From Synechococcus sp. HK01-R (GTDB taxonomy: Bacteria > Cyanobacteriota > Cyanobacteriia > PCC-6307 > Cyanobiaceae): a DNA stretch of 64,000 nucleotides. Of this stretch, positions 34,722 through 45,170 are shown in pieces. The position numbers and the translations under genes were made by a program. Under the pieces are notes generated by a model, which saw only the letters and a list, made by a program, of their open reading frames with translations, made no database searches and had not been told where the DNA came from. The DNA lies in the NCBI RefSeq assembly GCF_014217855.1, contig NZ_CP059059.1, forward strand, positions 1,674,001 to 1,738,000. Reading direction: 5' to 3'. Numbering within the stretch: the first letter of the stretch is position 1; the number at the start of each line of letters is the position of its first letter.

Positions 34722-35507
34722 TCAGACCTGGAGGAACAACCCTTCCGCAACCATCTGGCGGAAGTGCTTGGCCACCTGATCAGCGCGCCACGGTTCTCGA
34801 ACGAGCCAACCGGCTTCAAAGTTGTGGCGCTGCGCCGTTTCGCTGAAGTTGGCACTGGTGACAAGAGCGCTTGAACGCACCGTGTCGGCATCTGCGACCA
34901 CAACCTTGGCGTGCTGGTAGCAGCGCTCAGCAGCCCCTGAGGAAAGCCTTTGATCGACGTAAACCAGTGGCTTGGCCGGCCAGGGCCACACCTCCTTGTC
35001 GAACCAATTCCGAATCATGCCCAGCGGATCCGAGCCCAGTCGATCGGCGATCTGAATCGGATGAAAGAACAACTCCACCCGCTGAAGCTGGCCGCTCACT
35101 AACCGGTCCGCGATTGACTCCAAAAGCTCCTGAAACTGATTGGAGAGACCGATGTTGTATGTCGCGATCAAGAGGCTCGTCTGTGCCTGTTGAATCAGCT
35201 GATCCACGGTGGCGAAAGTGTCAGCTGTCTTGGCATGGGCTGGCTCAGGTCCCGACCACACAAAGCTCCAGGCATCGCGCTCCCGCTGTAAGGCCTCTCG
35301 TTGATCGGCTATGTGCTCAAGCACCATTGCCATCAATTGCGGAGACCCGCCCTCGCGCACGAGGTCATGCAGGAAGGTCTCTAGCTGGCCGCGGCCATCG
35401 GCATTGAGCCCTGCCAGAACGCCCTGCCAGCTGGTCGGCACGTAACTGAGCTGCCTCAACTTGGCGGCTACTCCTCGCAAGGTTTGCCCTGGGAGGGTGA
35501 TTGGCAT
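34722..35507 (-). CDS. drmC: DISARM protein DrmC (phospholipase-D-like)
   Basis: 261 residues. The C-terminal half is a single PLD/HKD domain: LLIATYNIGLSNQFQELLESIAD, then QHAKVVVADADTVRSSALVTSANFSETAQRHNFEAGWLV (HxK with downstream Asp and Asn at about residue 200). DrmC is the PLD-like component of DISARM, reported as less essential than DrmA and DrmB. The start base is also the last base of drmB, so translation is coupled. It is the last gene of the five-gene operon. Confidence 0.88.
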   Translation of the reverse strand: MPITLPGQTLRGVAAKLRQLSYVPTSWQGVLAGLNADGRGQLETFLHDLVREGGSPQLMAMVLEHIADQREALQRERDAWSFVWSGPEPAHAKTADTFATVDQLIQQAQTSLLIATYNIGLSNQFQELLESIADRLVSGQLQRVELFFHPIQIADRLGSDPLGMIRNWFDKEVWPWPAKPLVYVDQRLSSGAAERCYQHAKVVVADADTVRSSALVTSANFSETAQRHNFEAGWLVREPWRADQVAKHFRQMVAEGLFLQV

Positions 35508-37417
35508 CAGTGGGCCTCAGGGTTGATGAAGCTCCAGAAGCTCGGGTCATCGACGTCATCAACCACCGAAACGGTCCGGCTGACGAGGGCTCGGTCGAGA
35601 AACTCGTTGCGTTGCTCACAGGAGGTTTCAGCGATCAGCTCACAGCCATGACACGCGGCGCCATGGGTTGGGCGGATGTCGAATTCGTGGTTGGGATCAT
35701 GCTCAGAGCAGAAGGGGTCGTTGCTGCAAAGCTGACCTCGCTCGAAGGCCCGTTCCAGATAGGGAACAATCCGCTTGCCCGCATCAACGAGCCCCCCGAG
35801 CGTGCCTTCAGATCCAGATGAGCTGGTGAGCAAGAGAATGCCGTAACCGATCTCAGAGTTGGCGTAGATCCGTTCTCGGATTGAACTTGAGCCATAGCCG
35901 CACTCCAAGGCCATCTCGGTGATCAGCAGATGGCTGAGGCTGTGGAGAAGGATGTATGGCGCTCCTGGGAACGGGAATTGTTCGGTGTCGAGCCCTCGGG
36001 ACTTGAGCCATTCATTTTCGAAGGCCTTGCTGAACTGAGCAGCGCGGCTCATCACCGCATCACTGGACGCCCACGCCTTGATGGTGGCGGGATCGAACTC
36101 GATGAAGATCCCCTCCCCCTTGTTCTCTGAAGCGGGGAGCCAGCGCAAATCATTCGCTAGAGGAGCACGCGCGTTGCTCTTGCTGGTGTCGATCGGGAGA
36201 CCACCGAGGCTGCTCGTGCGAGCCGTGAAACGGGTGAAACCCACCAAGGCCTGGACTTCTCGCAGGCGCCTGACGAGCAGAACGCGTTTGATCGCCTTCT
36301 GGAACCACTGTGGTGAATGGTCCGGCGTCCAGATCGCAGCATCAAAGGGGCTGTCCTCTGTTGACCTGGAGACCCCTTCCATCGGGCCCACCAGAAGCCG
36401 CAGTTCCTCATCCTTCGGTTGAGGGACCTCGCCTGTTGGGCCTCCCCGCTGCGCCTCAATCGCTTGCCACAAGGCTGCAGGCTCGACTCCTTCAAAGACA
36501 CTCTTCAACCTTGGGTTGAACTTCAGAGCCATTGGAATCTCTGCTTCTGACTCGATCGCCTCAAGCTCGTCTTTCAGTTCAGTGACTCGCTTGGCCAACC
36601 CGCCAGCCTCTTCTGGCAGGGAAATCACCGAGATCGTCTCGCTGAAGTAAGCGTTCGTTGCTGAGCGAACCAAGAGCCGACTTGGGGTGGGTTTGCCATC
36701 CGTCAGGCACTTCTCGTCATCACGGCTGAAGCGACCCAACCAAGGGGTGTGGCCCTTGCATTCACCCAGCGGGTTCATCTCCTGGATCAAGGCGTCAGCC
36801 AACTTGCGGGTTACACCGCTCTCCGACTGCACAAAGATCTGAGTGAAGTCGTTGCCGGTGCCTGCTTCCAGCAGATAAAGGCGTTCGGTGTTCTTGCAGC
36901 CGAACTGACGGAAGCAGAAGTCGCGCCAGCGAATATCGCTGAGGTGGCCATGGGGGCAGGCCATCACAAAACGCACAGGCACCAGGGGGTGTTCGCCGTC
37001 TTGGTCCTGGAACTTCTTCCAATCCTTGATGCAACCGTCGTTGTAGTGCACCAACAGACGGGCCCTGCAGTTCACTCCGAAGGCCTGGCGATCAGGGATC
37101 TTTTTCTGCACCACAGACCATTCCGGGAAGCGAAATGCCTTGATCGAGCCACTGATGTTTTTGAGCGGATCCACCTCTTTTGGTGGCGTGCGCAGTTCCA
37201 CACGCGCAGCCCCGGTGGCCTGTTGTGCCAGGCGCAGCAGCCTTGGTTCGTGGACCGGATCACAGCCGCGATCGTTCCACAAATCGAGGCCGCCGATTAG
37301 CACCGCGTAGTCGGGGAGATCGACCATGGCCCCAGGGCCATACATCTGCAGCACTTGGCTCTGGCGGGCCTCCCCTAAGGGAGGTGGAGCTTGTTTTCGG
37401 CGGTTGCTAGCGGGCAT
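35507..37417 (-). CDS. drmB: DISARM protein DrmB (DUF1998)
   Basis: 636 residues. The N-terminus has the MYGPGAMVDLPDYAVLIGGLDLW signature of DUF1998/DrmB proteins. Two Cys-rich zones are visible, one in the middle (VMACPHGHLSDIRWRDFCFRQFGC, about residue 150) and one at the C-terminus (LCSNDPFCSEHD and ACHGCELIAETSC, about 560-590), likely zinc sites. DrmB pairs with the DrmA helicase; the DrmAB complex binds DNA and recognises 5'-overhang or unmodified ends in the published system. It follows drmA by 8 bp. Length matches typical DrmB (about 600-650). Confidence 0.92.
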   Translation of the reverse strand: MPASNRRKQAPPPLGEARQSQVLQMYGPGAMVDLPDYAVLIGGLDLWNDRGCDPVHEPRLLRLAQQATGAARVELRTPPKEVDPLKNISGSIKAFRFPEWSVVQKKIPDRQAFGVNCRARLLVHYNDGCIKDWKKFQDQDGEHPLVPVRFVMACPHGHLSDIRWRDFCFRQFGCKNTERLYLLEAGTGNDFTQIFVQSESGVTRKLADALIQEMNPLGECKGHTPWLGRFSRDDEKCLTDGKPTPSRLLVRSATNAYFSETISVISLPEEAGGLAKRVTELKDELEAIESEAEIPMALKFNPRLKSVFEGVEPAALWQAIEAQRGGPTGEVPQPKDEELRLLVGPMEGVSRSTEDSPFDAAIWTPDHSPQWFQKAIKRVLLVRRLREVQALVGFTRFTARTSSLGGLPIDTSKSNARAPLANDLRWLPASENKGEGIFIEFDPATIKAWASSDAVMSRAAQFSKAFENEWLKSRGLDTEQFPFPGAPYILLHSLSHLLITEMALECGYGSSSIRERIYANSEIGYGILLLTSSSGSEGTLGGLVDAGKRIVPYLERAFERGQLCSNDPFCSEHDPNHEFDIRPTHGAACHGCELIAETSCEQRNEFLDRALVSRTVSVVDDVDDPSFWSFINPEAH

Positions 37418-37425
37418 CGTTCAGC

Positions 37426-40400
37426 TCACTCGTCGTCTGCGGTGATCTCCTCGCGGTAGTTCACCAAGCGAATCGGCACGGTGGGCTCCACATCGCGAAG
37501 GCTCCAATTGGTGGCGAACTGCTTGTAGCCATCACTGGCATAAAGAACATCCGTATCGAGTGGGGTGTGCAGCAGCCCGGCTCCTGATCCCTTCTCTTCG
37601 TGGGTCCAGTACTGGAGCTTGGCTTCCGGTTGTTGGGTGAGCTTCCACCAGGCCTCCATTAGGTCCATCACCTGCTGACGCACTTCTGTCGGCAGCAGCT
37701 GGCTTTGATCAGCATCGGCGGCGCCAGTTGCTATGCAGCGGTTCTGCAAGACCTCAGCAATATCCCCTTTGATCCGTTGCAAGGCGTCGGCCGACATGGC
37801 TCCCGAGGGGGGGGCGAGCTGAGCTTCGCTGTGCCGCGCCATCGCCACCACCACGCCGGGGAGCCCCCGATCGATGGCACGGCTGGCAAAAGGTGTGCAG
37901 CTCGTCGCCTCGACGTGCCGGTAGAAGGTTTGGTGCCAGTAGGGGAACAGCTCAAAGTGGGAGCGATCCCGAGGGCGGTTGGGGTTCAACAGCACCAATA
38001 CCAGCCCTGGTTTGTTGGCATCAGGATTGCCGCTGAGCTGCCGACCCACACGACTGGTGGCCTGGATGTATTCAGCAGCCGTCTTGGGCTGGTTGAGCAC
38101 CACCATCAAGCCCAACCGAGCGATGTCCAGGCCCACCGAGATCATGTTCGTGGCCAAGGCCACATCCAGCTTTTGCTTGTCGACGTAGGGCTTGGACAGG
38201 CGGTCCTTCGTTTCGCTGATCTTGGCGGTGTTCACCCGTGAGGTGAGTTCCTCGGGCATCTCGGGTCGCCGCCGCCTGGCGAAGGGGTTCTCAACTCCCT
38301 CAATGGCGCGGTTGTTCGCGAACTCTTCGAGCTGAGCGCCGAGTTCGTCTTCCAGGATGCTGCGGGTGACCCCCAGTTCCTTGAGGTTGGAGAAGTACCC
38401 AAGCAAGGTCATGTAGGGATCCGCTGGGTTTTTCTCGCCCATGGCCTTGTTGTCATCCCAAGCTTTCTGCGCTGCTGCCATCAAGCCGAGATAGCTGCGC
38501 AGCAGAACACCCTTGAGGTTGCGGCCTGCAGCTGAGAGCCCCACATAGAGCCGCGCCTGGTTGGGATCCTCGACAGTCCGCGAGAAGAAGTTGTCGTCCC
38601 GTTCAGGGCCTGGAGGTGGGAACACCCGCGCTTGGGAGCGGCCGAACAGGGCCCGAATCTGCGCCTCTGCCCGGCGCACGGTTGCGGTAGAAGCGACGAT
38701 CTTGGGTGGTGGCGATTCAGGCGTTGGTCGCATCAACCGCTCGATCACCGTCTCGTAAAGACCGGCGAGGGTTCCCAAGGGGCCACTAATCAGATGCAGT
38801 TCGTCCTGGATCACCAGCTCTGGTGGCAAGAGCCGGCCATGGGGAATCTTCAGGCCTGCCGCCTTTTCAGCAGGGCCCCAAAAGCCCGCGACACCTGCAC
38901 CCGTTGGCAGCTGGTAGTGACTGACATTGCCGAAGAGGGATGAGGTCTTCCCAACCCAGGGCAGAGCCGCGAACTTGTCGATCGTGGAGATCAAGAAGCA
39001 GGGCAGCCGGCGATAGATCTGTTCATCCACCGCCAGCACCGGAAGAGGTGTGGCGCGGTTGAACGGGCAAGGGCCCATGTGGGCGTGCTCCTGCTTGGCC
39101 TCGGGAAGCCGAGGTTCGCGGCAATAGATCTCCAATCGATCGGGCTTGTTCTTAGGCATGAGATGGAAGCCTTCATGCGTGAGAGGCCGGTTGCACCAGG
39201 GGCAGGTCTCGATTGGAATCGGCCGGTCACGTTTGCCCGCTTTCCACTTGTTGAGCAGCGCGTGGGTCGAGTTCTGATCGCTATCGCCTGATCCACCGAG
39301 CTTGTTGGGTGTGGCGGCCTTGCCTACCCACATGCCGATCTCGAAAGGCCACTCTCCAAGCAAGTAGCCATCACCAGACTTTGCGCGTTCCTGGCGCTCC
39401 AGTTCCAAGGCGCAGATCAAGGTGGCTGCTCGGCCGAGCTGATCCAGCGTGAGCAGGCGCAAGGTGTAGCGCATTAACACCGTGACGCCGGCCGACTCGA
39501 TGCCGGGATGAGCCAGTCGGCGATACACCAAGGTGAACGCCGCCAAGCCCAGATAGGCCTCGGTCTTGCCCCCCCCCGTGGGGAAGAAGAGCAGTTCAAC
39601 GGTCTCTCGGTCGATCCTTCCTTGCTTTGTGAGGGGCTGGGCTAAGCCCGGCAAATTCATCAGCACGAAGGCCAGCTGGAAGAATCGCCAACCGGGTGTG
39701 CGGGTTCCGTTGGCAATGCCGATCTGATCTGGGGCGACCTTGGCTGTGAAAGCTGAGCGCTGCCGCTGGGCTTTTGCCATCACCACATTCATGGTGCGGA
39801 AGGCTTCCCGGTCGACCGGATCACTCAGCAACTGGATGCCGTTTTCGATGCGCTTGGCACAGTCTTCAGCTTGCGCTCGGAGCTGCTTGGCCGTGTCGTT
39901 CTGGTCTTTGTCGCTGACTGGATATTTGGGTTGTTGGCTGATCCAACCGCGATAGGCCTTCACCATCGGCAGCAGCCGATCGATCACCTGCTCGCTTTGC
40001 GCGAGATCGGCGAGGGCTTCCATCCCCATCGGCACACTGCGAGCTTCTGCTGGTGGTTCAGGCAGAACCCGCATCACCTCAGCGGTGGGCAACCAGGTGC
40101 TGGTGAGCGTGAAGGCGCGATCAGGTCGCTCCACAGCAATCCCATCGGCGTTCACCGCCACGTTGTGACCGCTCGCAAAGCAGAAATCACGCCGGTACTG
40201 GAGGGCAGCTAAGGCTTCGTCGTTGTCTTGGTTGGAGGCGTTTTGCAGGGCATCCCGACGAGGCGGAAAGCCTTCTGGGCAATGCACACTCAGCTCAGCC
40301 TGAAAAGCCGTGTGCGGATCGCGATGGCGGATCTGATTGCTCTCAGGCGGCTTGCGCTTGTTGAGCAGGAACAACGACACCGACAGTTGGTCGCTGGGGT

Positions 40401-40965
40401 AACCGAGCTTCTTGGGCGCTGGCCGGGCAATCCAGCGCAGACAGAGCCCTTCTGGGTTGCCTTCTAAGGGGATGTCCTTGCTGGTGCCTGACTCCACGAT
40501 GGTGATGCTCTGCTCTTTCTTCTGAGGAGAGCGCAGCCAGAGCTTGGGCTCGTCGCCATCAGCAGGAGGTTCGTAGTCCCCCCAAGTGACGGTGGCCTCG
40601 AGGGTGGATCCCCGCTCGAGGATGAAGCTCATCCCCAGCGATGAAGGGAACCAGGAACGTCGTTTGTTCCCCTGATCGAGAGAGTCGTTGGCGTCTTCGT
40701 CGCGTTCTTTCTTCTCCAGCCGGTTGGCGGCGTCGTTGCTTTCGTCTTCGCCAGCCAGATCGGCGTAACTCGCCTGGCCTTCATCTCCAGTGCGATCTGC
40801 TTCCTGTTGGAAGACATGGGGAACCAGGAAGCCGGTTGTGTACCAAACCGATGGCGGTTGGTTGAGCTGCTCATGGCGGCGATTCCTGTCGTCCCAACCC
40901 GGGCCGATCAGATCACCGCGCAGTGCAGCGACGAGTTGCTGACGGATCTCGGCCGACGTCGCCAT
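37426..40965 (-). CDS. drmA: DISARM helicase DrmA
   Basis: 1179 residues. A long N-terminal region precedes the helicase core. Walker A is FPTGGGKTEAYLGL (about residue 460), the DEXH box is VIQDELHLISGPLG (about 720), motif III-like ASTATVRRAEAQ follows, and motif VI is QATSRVGRQL (about 970). The DELH box and split of the core are typical of the DrmA subfamily of SF2 helicases. A possible zinc knuckle (CPWCNRPLTHEGFHLMPK) lies between the motor motifs. It needs DrmB to act against incoming DNA. It lies 39 bp downstream of drmMI and reads directly into drmB. Confidence 0.93.
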   Translation of the reverse strand: MATSAEIRQQLVAALRGDLIGPGWDDRNRRHEQLNQPPSVWYTTGFLVPHVFQQEADRTGDEGQASYADLAGEDESNDAANRLEKKERDEDANDSLDQGNKRRSWFPSSLGMSFILERGSTLEATVTWGDYEPPADGDEPKLWLRSPQKKEQSITIVESGTSKDIPLEGNPEGLCLRWIARPAPKKLGYPSDQLSVSLFLLNKRKPPESNQIRHRDPHTAFQAELSVHCPEGFPPRRDALQNASNQDNDEALAALQYRRDFCFASGHNVAVNADGIAVERPDRAFTLTSTWLPTAEVMRVLPEPPAEARSVPMGMEALADLAQSEQVIDRLLPMVKAYRGWISQQPKYPVSDKDQNDTAKQLRAQAEDCAKRIENGIQLLSDPVDREAFRTMNVVMAKAQRQRSAFTAKVAPDQIGIANGTRTPGWRFFQLAFVLMNLPGLAQPLTKQGRIDRETVELLFFPTGGGKTEAYLGLAAFTLVYRRLAHPGIESAGVTVLMRYTLRLLTLDQLGRAATLICALELERQERAKSGDGYLLGEWPFEIGMWVGKAATPNKLGGSGDSDQNSTHALLNKWKAGKRDRPIPIETCPWCNRPLTHEGFHLMPKNKPDRLEIYCREPRLPEAKQEHAHMGPCPFNRATPLPVLAVDEQIYRRLPCFLISTIDKFAALPWVGKTSSLFGNVSHYQLPTGAGVAGFWGPAEKAAGLKIPHGRLLPPELVIQDELHLISGPLGTLAGLYETVIERLMRPTPESPPPKIVASTATVRRAEAQIRALFGRSQARVFPPPGPERDDNFFSRTVEDPNQARLYVGLSAAGRNLKGVLLRSYLGLMAAAQKAWDDNKAMGEKNPADPYMTLLGYFSNLKELGVTRSILEDELGAQLEEFANNRAIEGVENPFARRRRPEMPEELTSRVNTAKISETKDRLSKPYVDKQKLDVALATNMISVGLDIARLGLMVVLNQPKTAAEYIQATSRVGRQLSGNPDANKPGLVLVLLNPNRPRDRSHFELFPYWHQTFYRHVEATSCTPFASRAIDRGLPGVVVAMARHSEAQLAPPSGAMSADALQRIKGDIAEVLQNRCIATGAADADQSQLLPTEVRQQVMDLMEAWWKLTQQPEAKLQYWTHEEKGSGAGLLHTPLDTDVLYASDGYKQFATNWSLRDVEPTVPIRLVNYREEITADDE

Positions 40966-41004
40966 GCGTTTACACCTCGGCTCCCTTGATAGCGATGGAG
41001 TGGG

Positions 41005-44000
41005 TCATAGGCCTAACCCCATCTGCTCTAAAGATTCAGAGGCTCCTGTCTTGGCGGGCCTGCCGCGCTTCTTCCCTGATGCTGTTGCAGCTGATTTCTT
41101 GCCCTTGCTGTGCAAGCCCTGGGCGACTTCTTCGGCGTAGCGCTCAGCGTTGAGGGCTAGAAGGCGGGCAAGGACATCATCACGAACGTCATCAGGCCAG
41201 CGGTAGCGCCAAGGCAGTTTCTTCTTGCCTTTGATGGCTTCATATGAACGCAACTGTGATTCGAAGTTAATGGCCTCATCGGCATCCCAGAAGAACGACT
41301 CACCGCTATCAATGCGCTCCTGTAGAGCATCAGGGAGCTTGGCATCATCTTCGGTGTCGAGGTAGTCAAGACCAAAGCCGCAGGCGGTGGGCACATCACT
41401 CCAGCCATAGGCAGCTAGAACCACTCGGTCCATCTGGCCGTGGAGATTGCGTAGCTCCAGGTGGTCACTACTGGTTTCCCCTGGATCGTGGAAGCGGTTG
41501 TAGGTGCTTGTGAGCCCTTCGTTGTTGCTGACCATCAATTCGGCGCGGTACTGGTGGTAGCGGTCGCCGATGGAATCGAGGCTCTGGCGTAAGGCGACGT
41601 GGGCGGGGTTGTTGGCTGTGGAATCGCAGAGAGCAGCGGGGAAGGGGAAGGTTTCGAAACAATCAGTGGGGGTGTAGCGAAGGTCGTCCTTCATTGACGA
41701 TCCGAAAAACCTTGCCCAGAGTTCATGTGTTGTTGACTGCAGGATGCCAAGGTCTTGGTAATCGTGCAGCGAGAACACGACCAAAGCATCAGAGAAAACT
41801 TGATCAGATCCCATGAATGCAAGTTGCCAGTTTGGTTGATGCCGCGCAGTTGCTATTACTCTTGAATGACCTGCAATGGCTGCATCGAGTGCAGGTGTTG
41901 AGCGACCAAACTTCCACCAGTTCTGCTTACGTCTTCTTCCGTCAGCATTGTCCTTGAGCTGGTCACGCTCAGGTTTGACCTTTCGCTCAACGATCGCCAT
42001 TAATTCAGGCCATTCCTGTGTGCATTCCGCAGCGCTCCGCTCGCCGAAGTTGATCACATATCTGTGATGGGTATGAGTGGGGCTGCTGTTGACCTCTTCG
42101 CCGCCAATGTACGGGTAGATCACCTCTGCGTTCTTCGGAACCTTGGCAATCAGCCTCTTCATCGTCGCGATCGGAGATGGGATCCCTAGGCTTTCGTCGT
42201 CGGCTGATCCGGAATCATCGAAAGTGAAGCCCATGCCGTACACCATGGTGCCCTTAAAGCTTTTGCTGGCATTAGCCGTCAGCTGCTTGGGATCGTCGTG
42301 GCCTCCATTGGCAAATAAAAACGCCGTGATCTGCTGCACCCGTCGATTCTCCAGCAGCTTTACGCCGGTGTAGACGCCCTTCAATAGGTGCACCATGCTC
42401 ACCACTACGGCCGCCACTCCTGGCCACTTAAAGCGCTTGCGCGCTGCATAGATCGAGCCACCGTTCAAGCAAATCCAGCGCAGCCCACTGCTGCGCGTGT
42501 CGCCCTGGGCAATGGTGTTGGTTGCAATCAGCCCTAACGTGCCACCGGGCCGTAAAAAGTAGAAGCAGCGACGGAAGAAATGGGCCACCAGATCGCAATT
42601 CCCACCGCTTTCAGGATGGAGCTGCTTGAACCAGTCAAGGATGGTTCCTGGGTATGTTTGAACAAAGGTGTTATTCCCAGCGAATGGCGGGTTGCCCACG
42701 AACACATCGAAGCCAGCATCCGGTCGGTTGAAAACATCCGGGAAGGCAAGCTGCCAGTGCAGGGGTTGAAGCCCTTTCTCGCCTTCTCGTAGCCGTTCAA
42801 GTGGCTCTCGGAGTGAATCCTCAAGAGCTTCAGCCGTGCTGTTCTGAAGAGTTTCTTCTAGATAGATCTGCTTCAGCTGTTCGCGATCCTTGGGCTTCTT
42901 GCCATTGAAGAAAGCAGCTACTAATAGATCGCCAACCGTGTGCAGGTAAGCCGTGCTGGTGTTCCACTGTTCAAGCGCTTTTCGCTTCTGTTTATCGTCA
43001 GCATCACTGCGGCTGTCGGCATGGAAGAGAGCAAAGCTCTTAGCCTCCTGTTGCTTCACTTGCTCGATGTAATTGATCTGAAGTTCACGCTGAAGACTGG
43101 CGCCCTTCAGTGCTGCCTCGATCTCGCTGCGCTCCATCCCCACTAAGGAATCGCCGCACTTGAGGGCGTGATCCACGAAGGTGAATGGTGCGTCTTTGCT
43201 CAGGCTCACCAGCCAGAGGCTGAGACGAGCCAGATTCACCGCAAAGGGGTTTTTATCCACGCCATAGAGACAGCTCTGAGCAATCAAGCGGCGGGCATAA
43301 ATCAGTGGTTCTTCGCCAAGGGCATGGCCACCCGGCTTGAGTGCATCGGGCAGGCCTTCACGGGTCCAGGCCTGCTCCAAAAGTTCAGCGAGATAGCGGC
43401 AGCTCTCTACCAGAAAAGCCCCTGATCCCATTGCTGGATCGCAGATCTTCAGATCAAGGATCTGGGCTGCTGTGGGCTTGTGGTCACAACGCTCCATCCA
43501 GGGGCGTAACGCCTCTTCCACGATCGGCCGAGTGAGTGATCGCGGTGTGTAGTGACTACCGCTGCGGCGCCGTTCTTCGGTGGGTTGGAACACCAGGCTC
43601 CCTGCTGCCTGCGGACCATCGAAAAGGTCTCGATTGATGCGCGGTGCTAAGGCTTCAACCAACTCATCTTCTGAGTCGGCAACCTTGAGAGCGGTTGCAG
43701 CTTTGGTCGGCAGGGTTGTGCCTGCTTGATCGTCCAGCCATTTCGTGCGTTTCGCGCCGGGCATTTCCAGCAGCACATCGAGATCAACGGCTGTGGTGAT
43801 CTGCTTCTTGGCCCCTTGCGGTTTGCTCTTCAATCCAATGCAACGGCCTGGTATGCGCTGAACCGCGTAGCCCATGATTCCTTCATAGACCGAGCCGATC
43901 TGCTCCACATCCAGGGCCCGGTAGCTGATCCGCTCGCCCTGCACGATCAACAGGTTGCGCAGCACCGCCAGCACCACCCCATCGCTGATCCATGGCGACT

Positions 44001-45168
44001 CCAGCCAGGGGTAGACATCGGGATCAAACAGCTGCCCGTGGCGAGCCGGCAAGTAGTCGACTGTTGGTCCGCCGCCGTCGAACACCAAGCGACAGAGGCT
44101 CATCAGCCCAGCCCAAGCACCGAAGCGCTGCTCCATCGTGTCGGGGTATTCGCTTTCGTCTTGCTGCAGTTGCTCGAAGATCGCGCTCAGCTTGTAGTTC
44201 TGCTCGTACACCGCATCGCTGGGCATCAGCGCTTCGTCTTCGGCGTAGAGCAGGAACACCAGCCGCATCAGCATGGTGATCAAGCCGCCATAGAGCTGTT
44301 GGGGATCCCGCTCGGGTAGATCTCCCAGCAGTGGGTTGTCTTGCTGTTGGCTTAGCTCATCGGCCTGCTGAAAGCCCCGCAGCAGATCCCACAACGCGGC
44401 CAACACCTGATCAGCCAGGGCATTGCTGACCACGGCCTGGAAGCTGCGGCTCTTCTTGAGCACGTCGCTCAGCCGGTAGCCATCGGGATCCAGGAACACA
44501 TGGCTCTGGCCCAGGAGCAGATCGAGGCCCGAGAGCATCAACCGGCCGCTGACCTCCGCCAATTCGCTCAGCCGGAAGGTGAGATGGCCCGAGCTTTCAC
44601 CCTTGGGGGCCACCACCAACCTCAGTTGGCTGCCGTTGAACAACAAACCTGCTTCAACACCTGTTTCTCGCAGCAAGCGCTCCAACCGTTCTTGCGCTGA
44701 CGCGCGCCAGAGATGGTCGGCGTCACTGCTCTTCTGATCGAACGGAGCAGCGAGCGGGAGTTCCACCACCAGCAGCTGGGCTCCCTCGCCGTTAGCAGCA
44801 GGGACCACTGCAGTCGGCGTCAGGGTGTCGCCCAGTTCCGGCAGCTCTTTGGAGTGAGCCTGGATGGCCTCGGGGCTCCGATCGAATTGATCGTCATCCC
44901 AGCCCAGGTGCTCGGTGAGCAGATCCAGCAGGGATCGAAAGCCTTGCTCTGTATCGCTGTCGTCTAGCTCGCCTATGTAATCCAGTGGCTCAAGCGCAGC
45001 CCGGTAACGCGCTTGCCGCTCGATCAACTCACTACCGCTGCGGGTCACCACCCAGCCGGCCTCTTGCATGGCTGCCGGTGCCACCACCAAGCCAACGGGC
45101 TGCAGGTAGCCGAGCCACTCCTGATGCGCCTTGAGCTCAGGATCCATCGCGGGAGAACGTCGTGCCAT
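41005..45168 (-). CDS. drmMI: DISARM class 1 adenine-N6 methyltransferase DrmMI
   Basis: 1387 residues. The methyltransferase core has motif I KICDPAMGSGAFLVES (about 577) and the catalytic FVGNPPFAGNNTF (NPPF, about 826), diagnostic of N6-adenine methylation in the Eco57I/PglX-like order. It is flanked by long N- and C-terminal regions probably reading DNA specificity. Its basic tail (KGKKSAATASGKKRGRPAKTG) contains an AT-hook-like GRP core. In DISARM the methylase marks host DNA as self. Only 2 bp separate it from the drmD stop. No restriction nuclease domain is evident in the protein itself. Confidence 0.92.
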   Translation of the reverse strand: MARRSPAMDPELKAHQEWLGYLQPVGLVVAPAAMQEAGWVVTRSGSELIERQARYRAALEPLDYIGELDDSDTEQGFRSLLDLLTEHLGWDDDQFDRSPEAIQAHSKELPELGDTLTPTAVVPAANGEGAQLLVVELPLAAPFDQKSSDADHLWRASAQERLERLLRETGVEAGLLFNGSQLRLVVAPKGESSGHLTFRLSELAEVSGRLMLSGLDLLLGQSHVFLDPDGYRLSDVLKKSRSFQAVVSNALADQVLAALWDLLRGFQQADELSQQQDNPLLGDLPERDPQQLYGGLITMLMRLVFLLYAEDEALMPSDAVYEQNYKLSAIFEQLQQDESEYPDTMEQRFGAWAGLMSLCRLVFDGGGPTVDYLPARHGQLFDPDVYPWLESPWISDGVVLAVLRNLLIVQGERISYRALDVEQIGSVYEGIMGYAVQRIPGRCIGLKSKPQGAKKQITTAVDLDVLLEMPGAKRTKWLDDQAGTTLPTKAATALKVADSEDELVEALAPRINRDLFDGPQAAGSLVFQPTEERRRSGSHYTPRSLTRPIVEEALRPWMERCDHKPTAAQILDLKICDPAMGSGAFLVESCRYLAELLEQAWTREGLPDALKPGGHALGEEPLIYARRLIAQSCLYGVDKNPFAVNLARLSLWLVSLSKDAPFTFVDHALKCGDSLVGMERSEIEAALKGASLQRELQINYIEQVKQQEAKSFALFHADSRSDADDKQKRKALEQWNTSTAYLHTVGDLLVAAFFNGKKPKDREQLKQIYLEETLQNSTAEALEDSLREPLERLREGEKGLQPLHWQLAFPDVFNRPDAGFDVFVGNPPFAGNNTFVQTYPGTILDWFKQLHPESGGNCDLVAHFFRRCFYFLRPGGTLGLIATNTIAQGDTRSSGLRWICLNGGSIYAARKRFKWPGVAAVVVSMVHLLKGVYTGVKLLENRRVQQITAFLFANGGHDDPKQLTANASKSFKGTMVYGMGFTFDDSGSADDESLGIPSPIATMKRLIAKVPKNAEVIYPYIGGEEVNSSPTHTHHRYVINFGERSAAECTQEWPELMAIVERKVKPERDQLKDNADGRRRKQNWWKFGRSTPALDAAIAGHSRVIATARHQPNWQLAFMGSDQVFSDALVVFSLHDYQDLGILQSTTHELWARFFGSSMKDDLRYTPTDCFETFPFPAALCDSTANNPAHVALRQSLDSIGDRYHQYRAELMVSNNEGLTSTYNRFHDPGETSSDHLELRNLHGQMDRVVLAAYGWSDVPTACGFGLDYLDTEDDAKLPDALQERIDSGESFFWDADEAINFESQLRSYEAIKGKKKLPWRYRWPDDVRDDVLARLLALNAERYAEEVAQGLHSKGKKSAATASGKKRGRPAKTGASESLEQMGLGL

Positions 45169-45170
45169 GG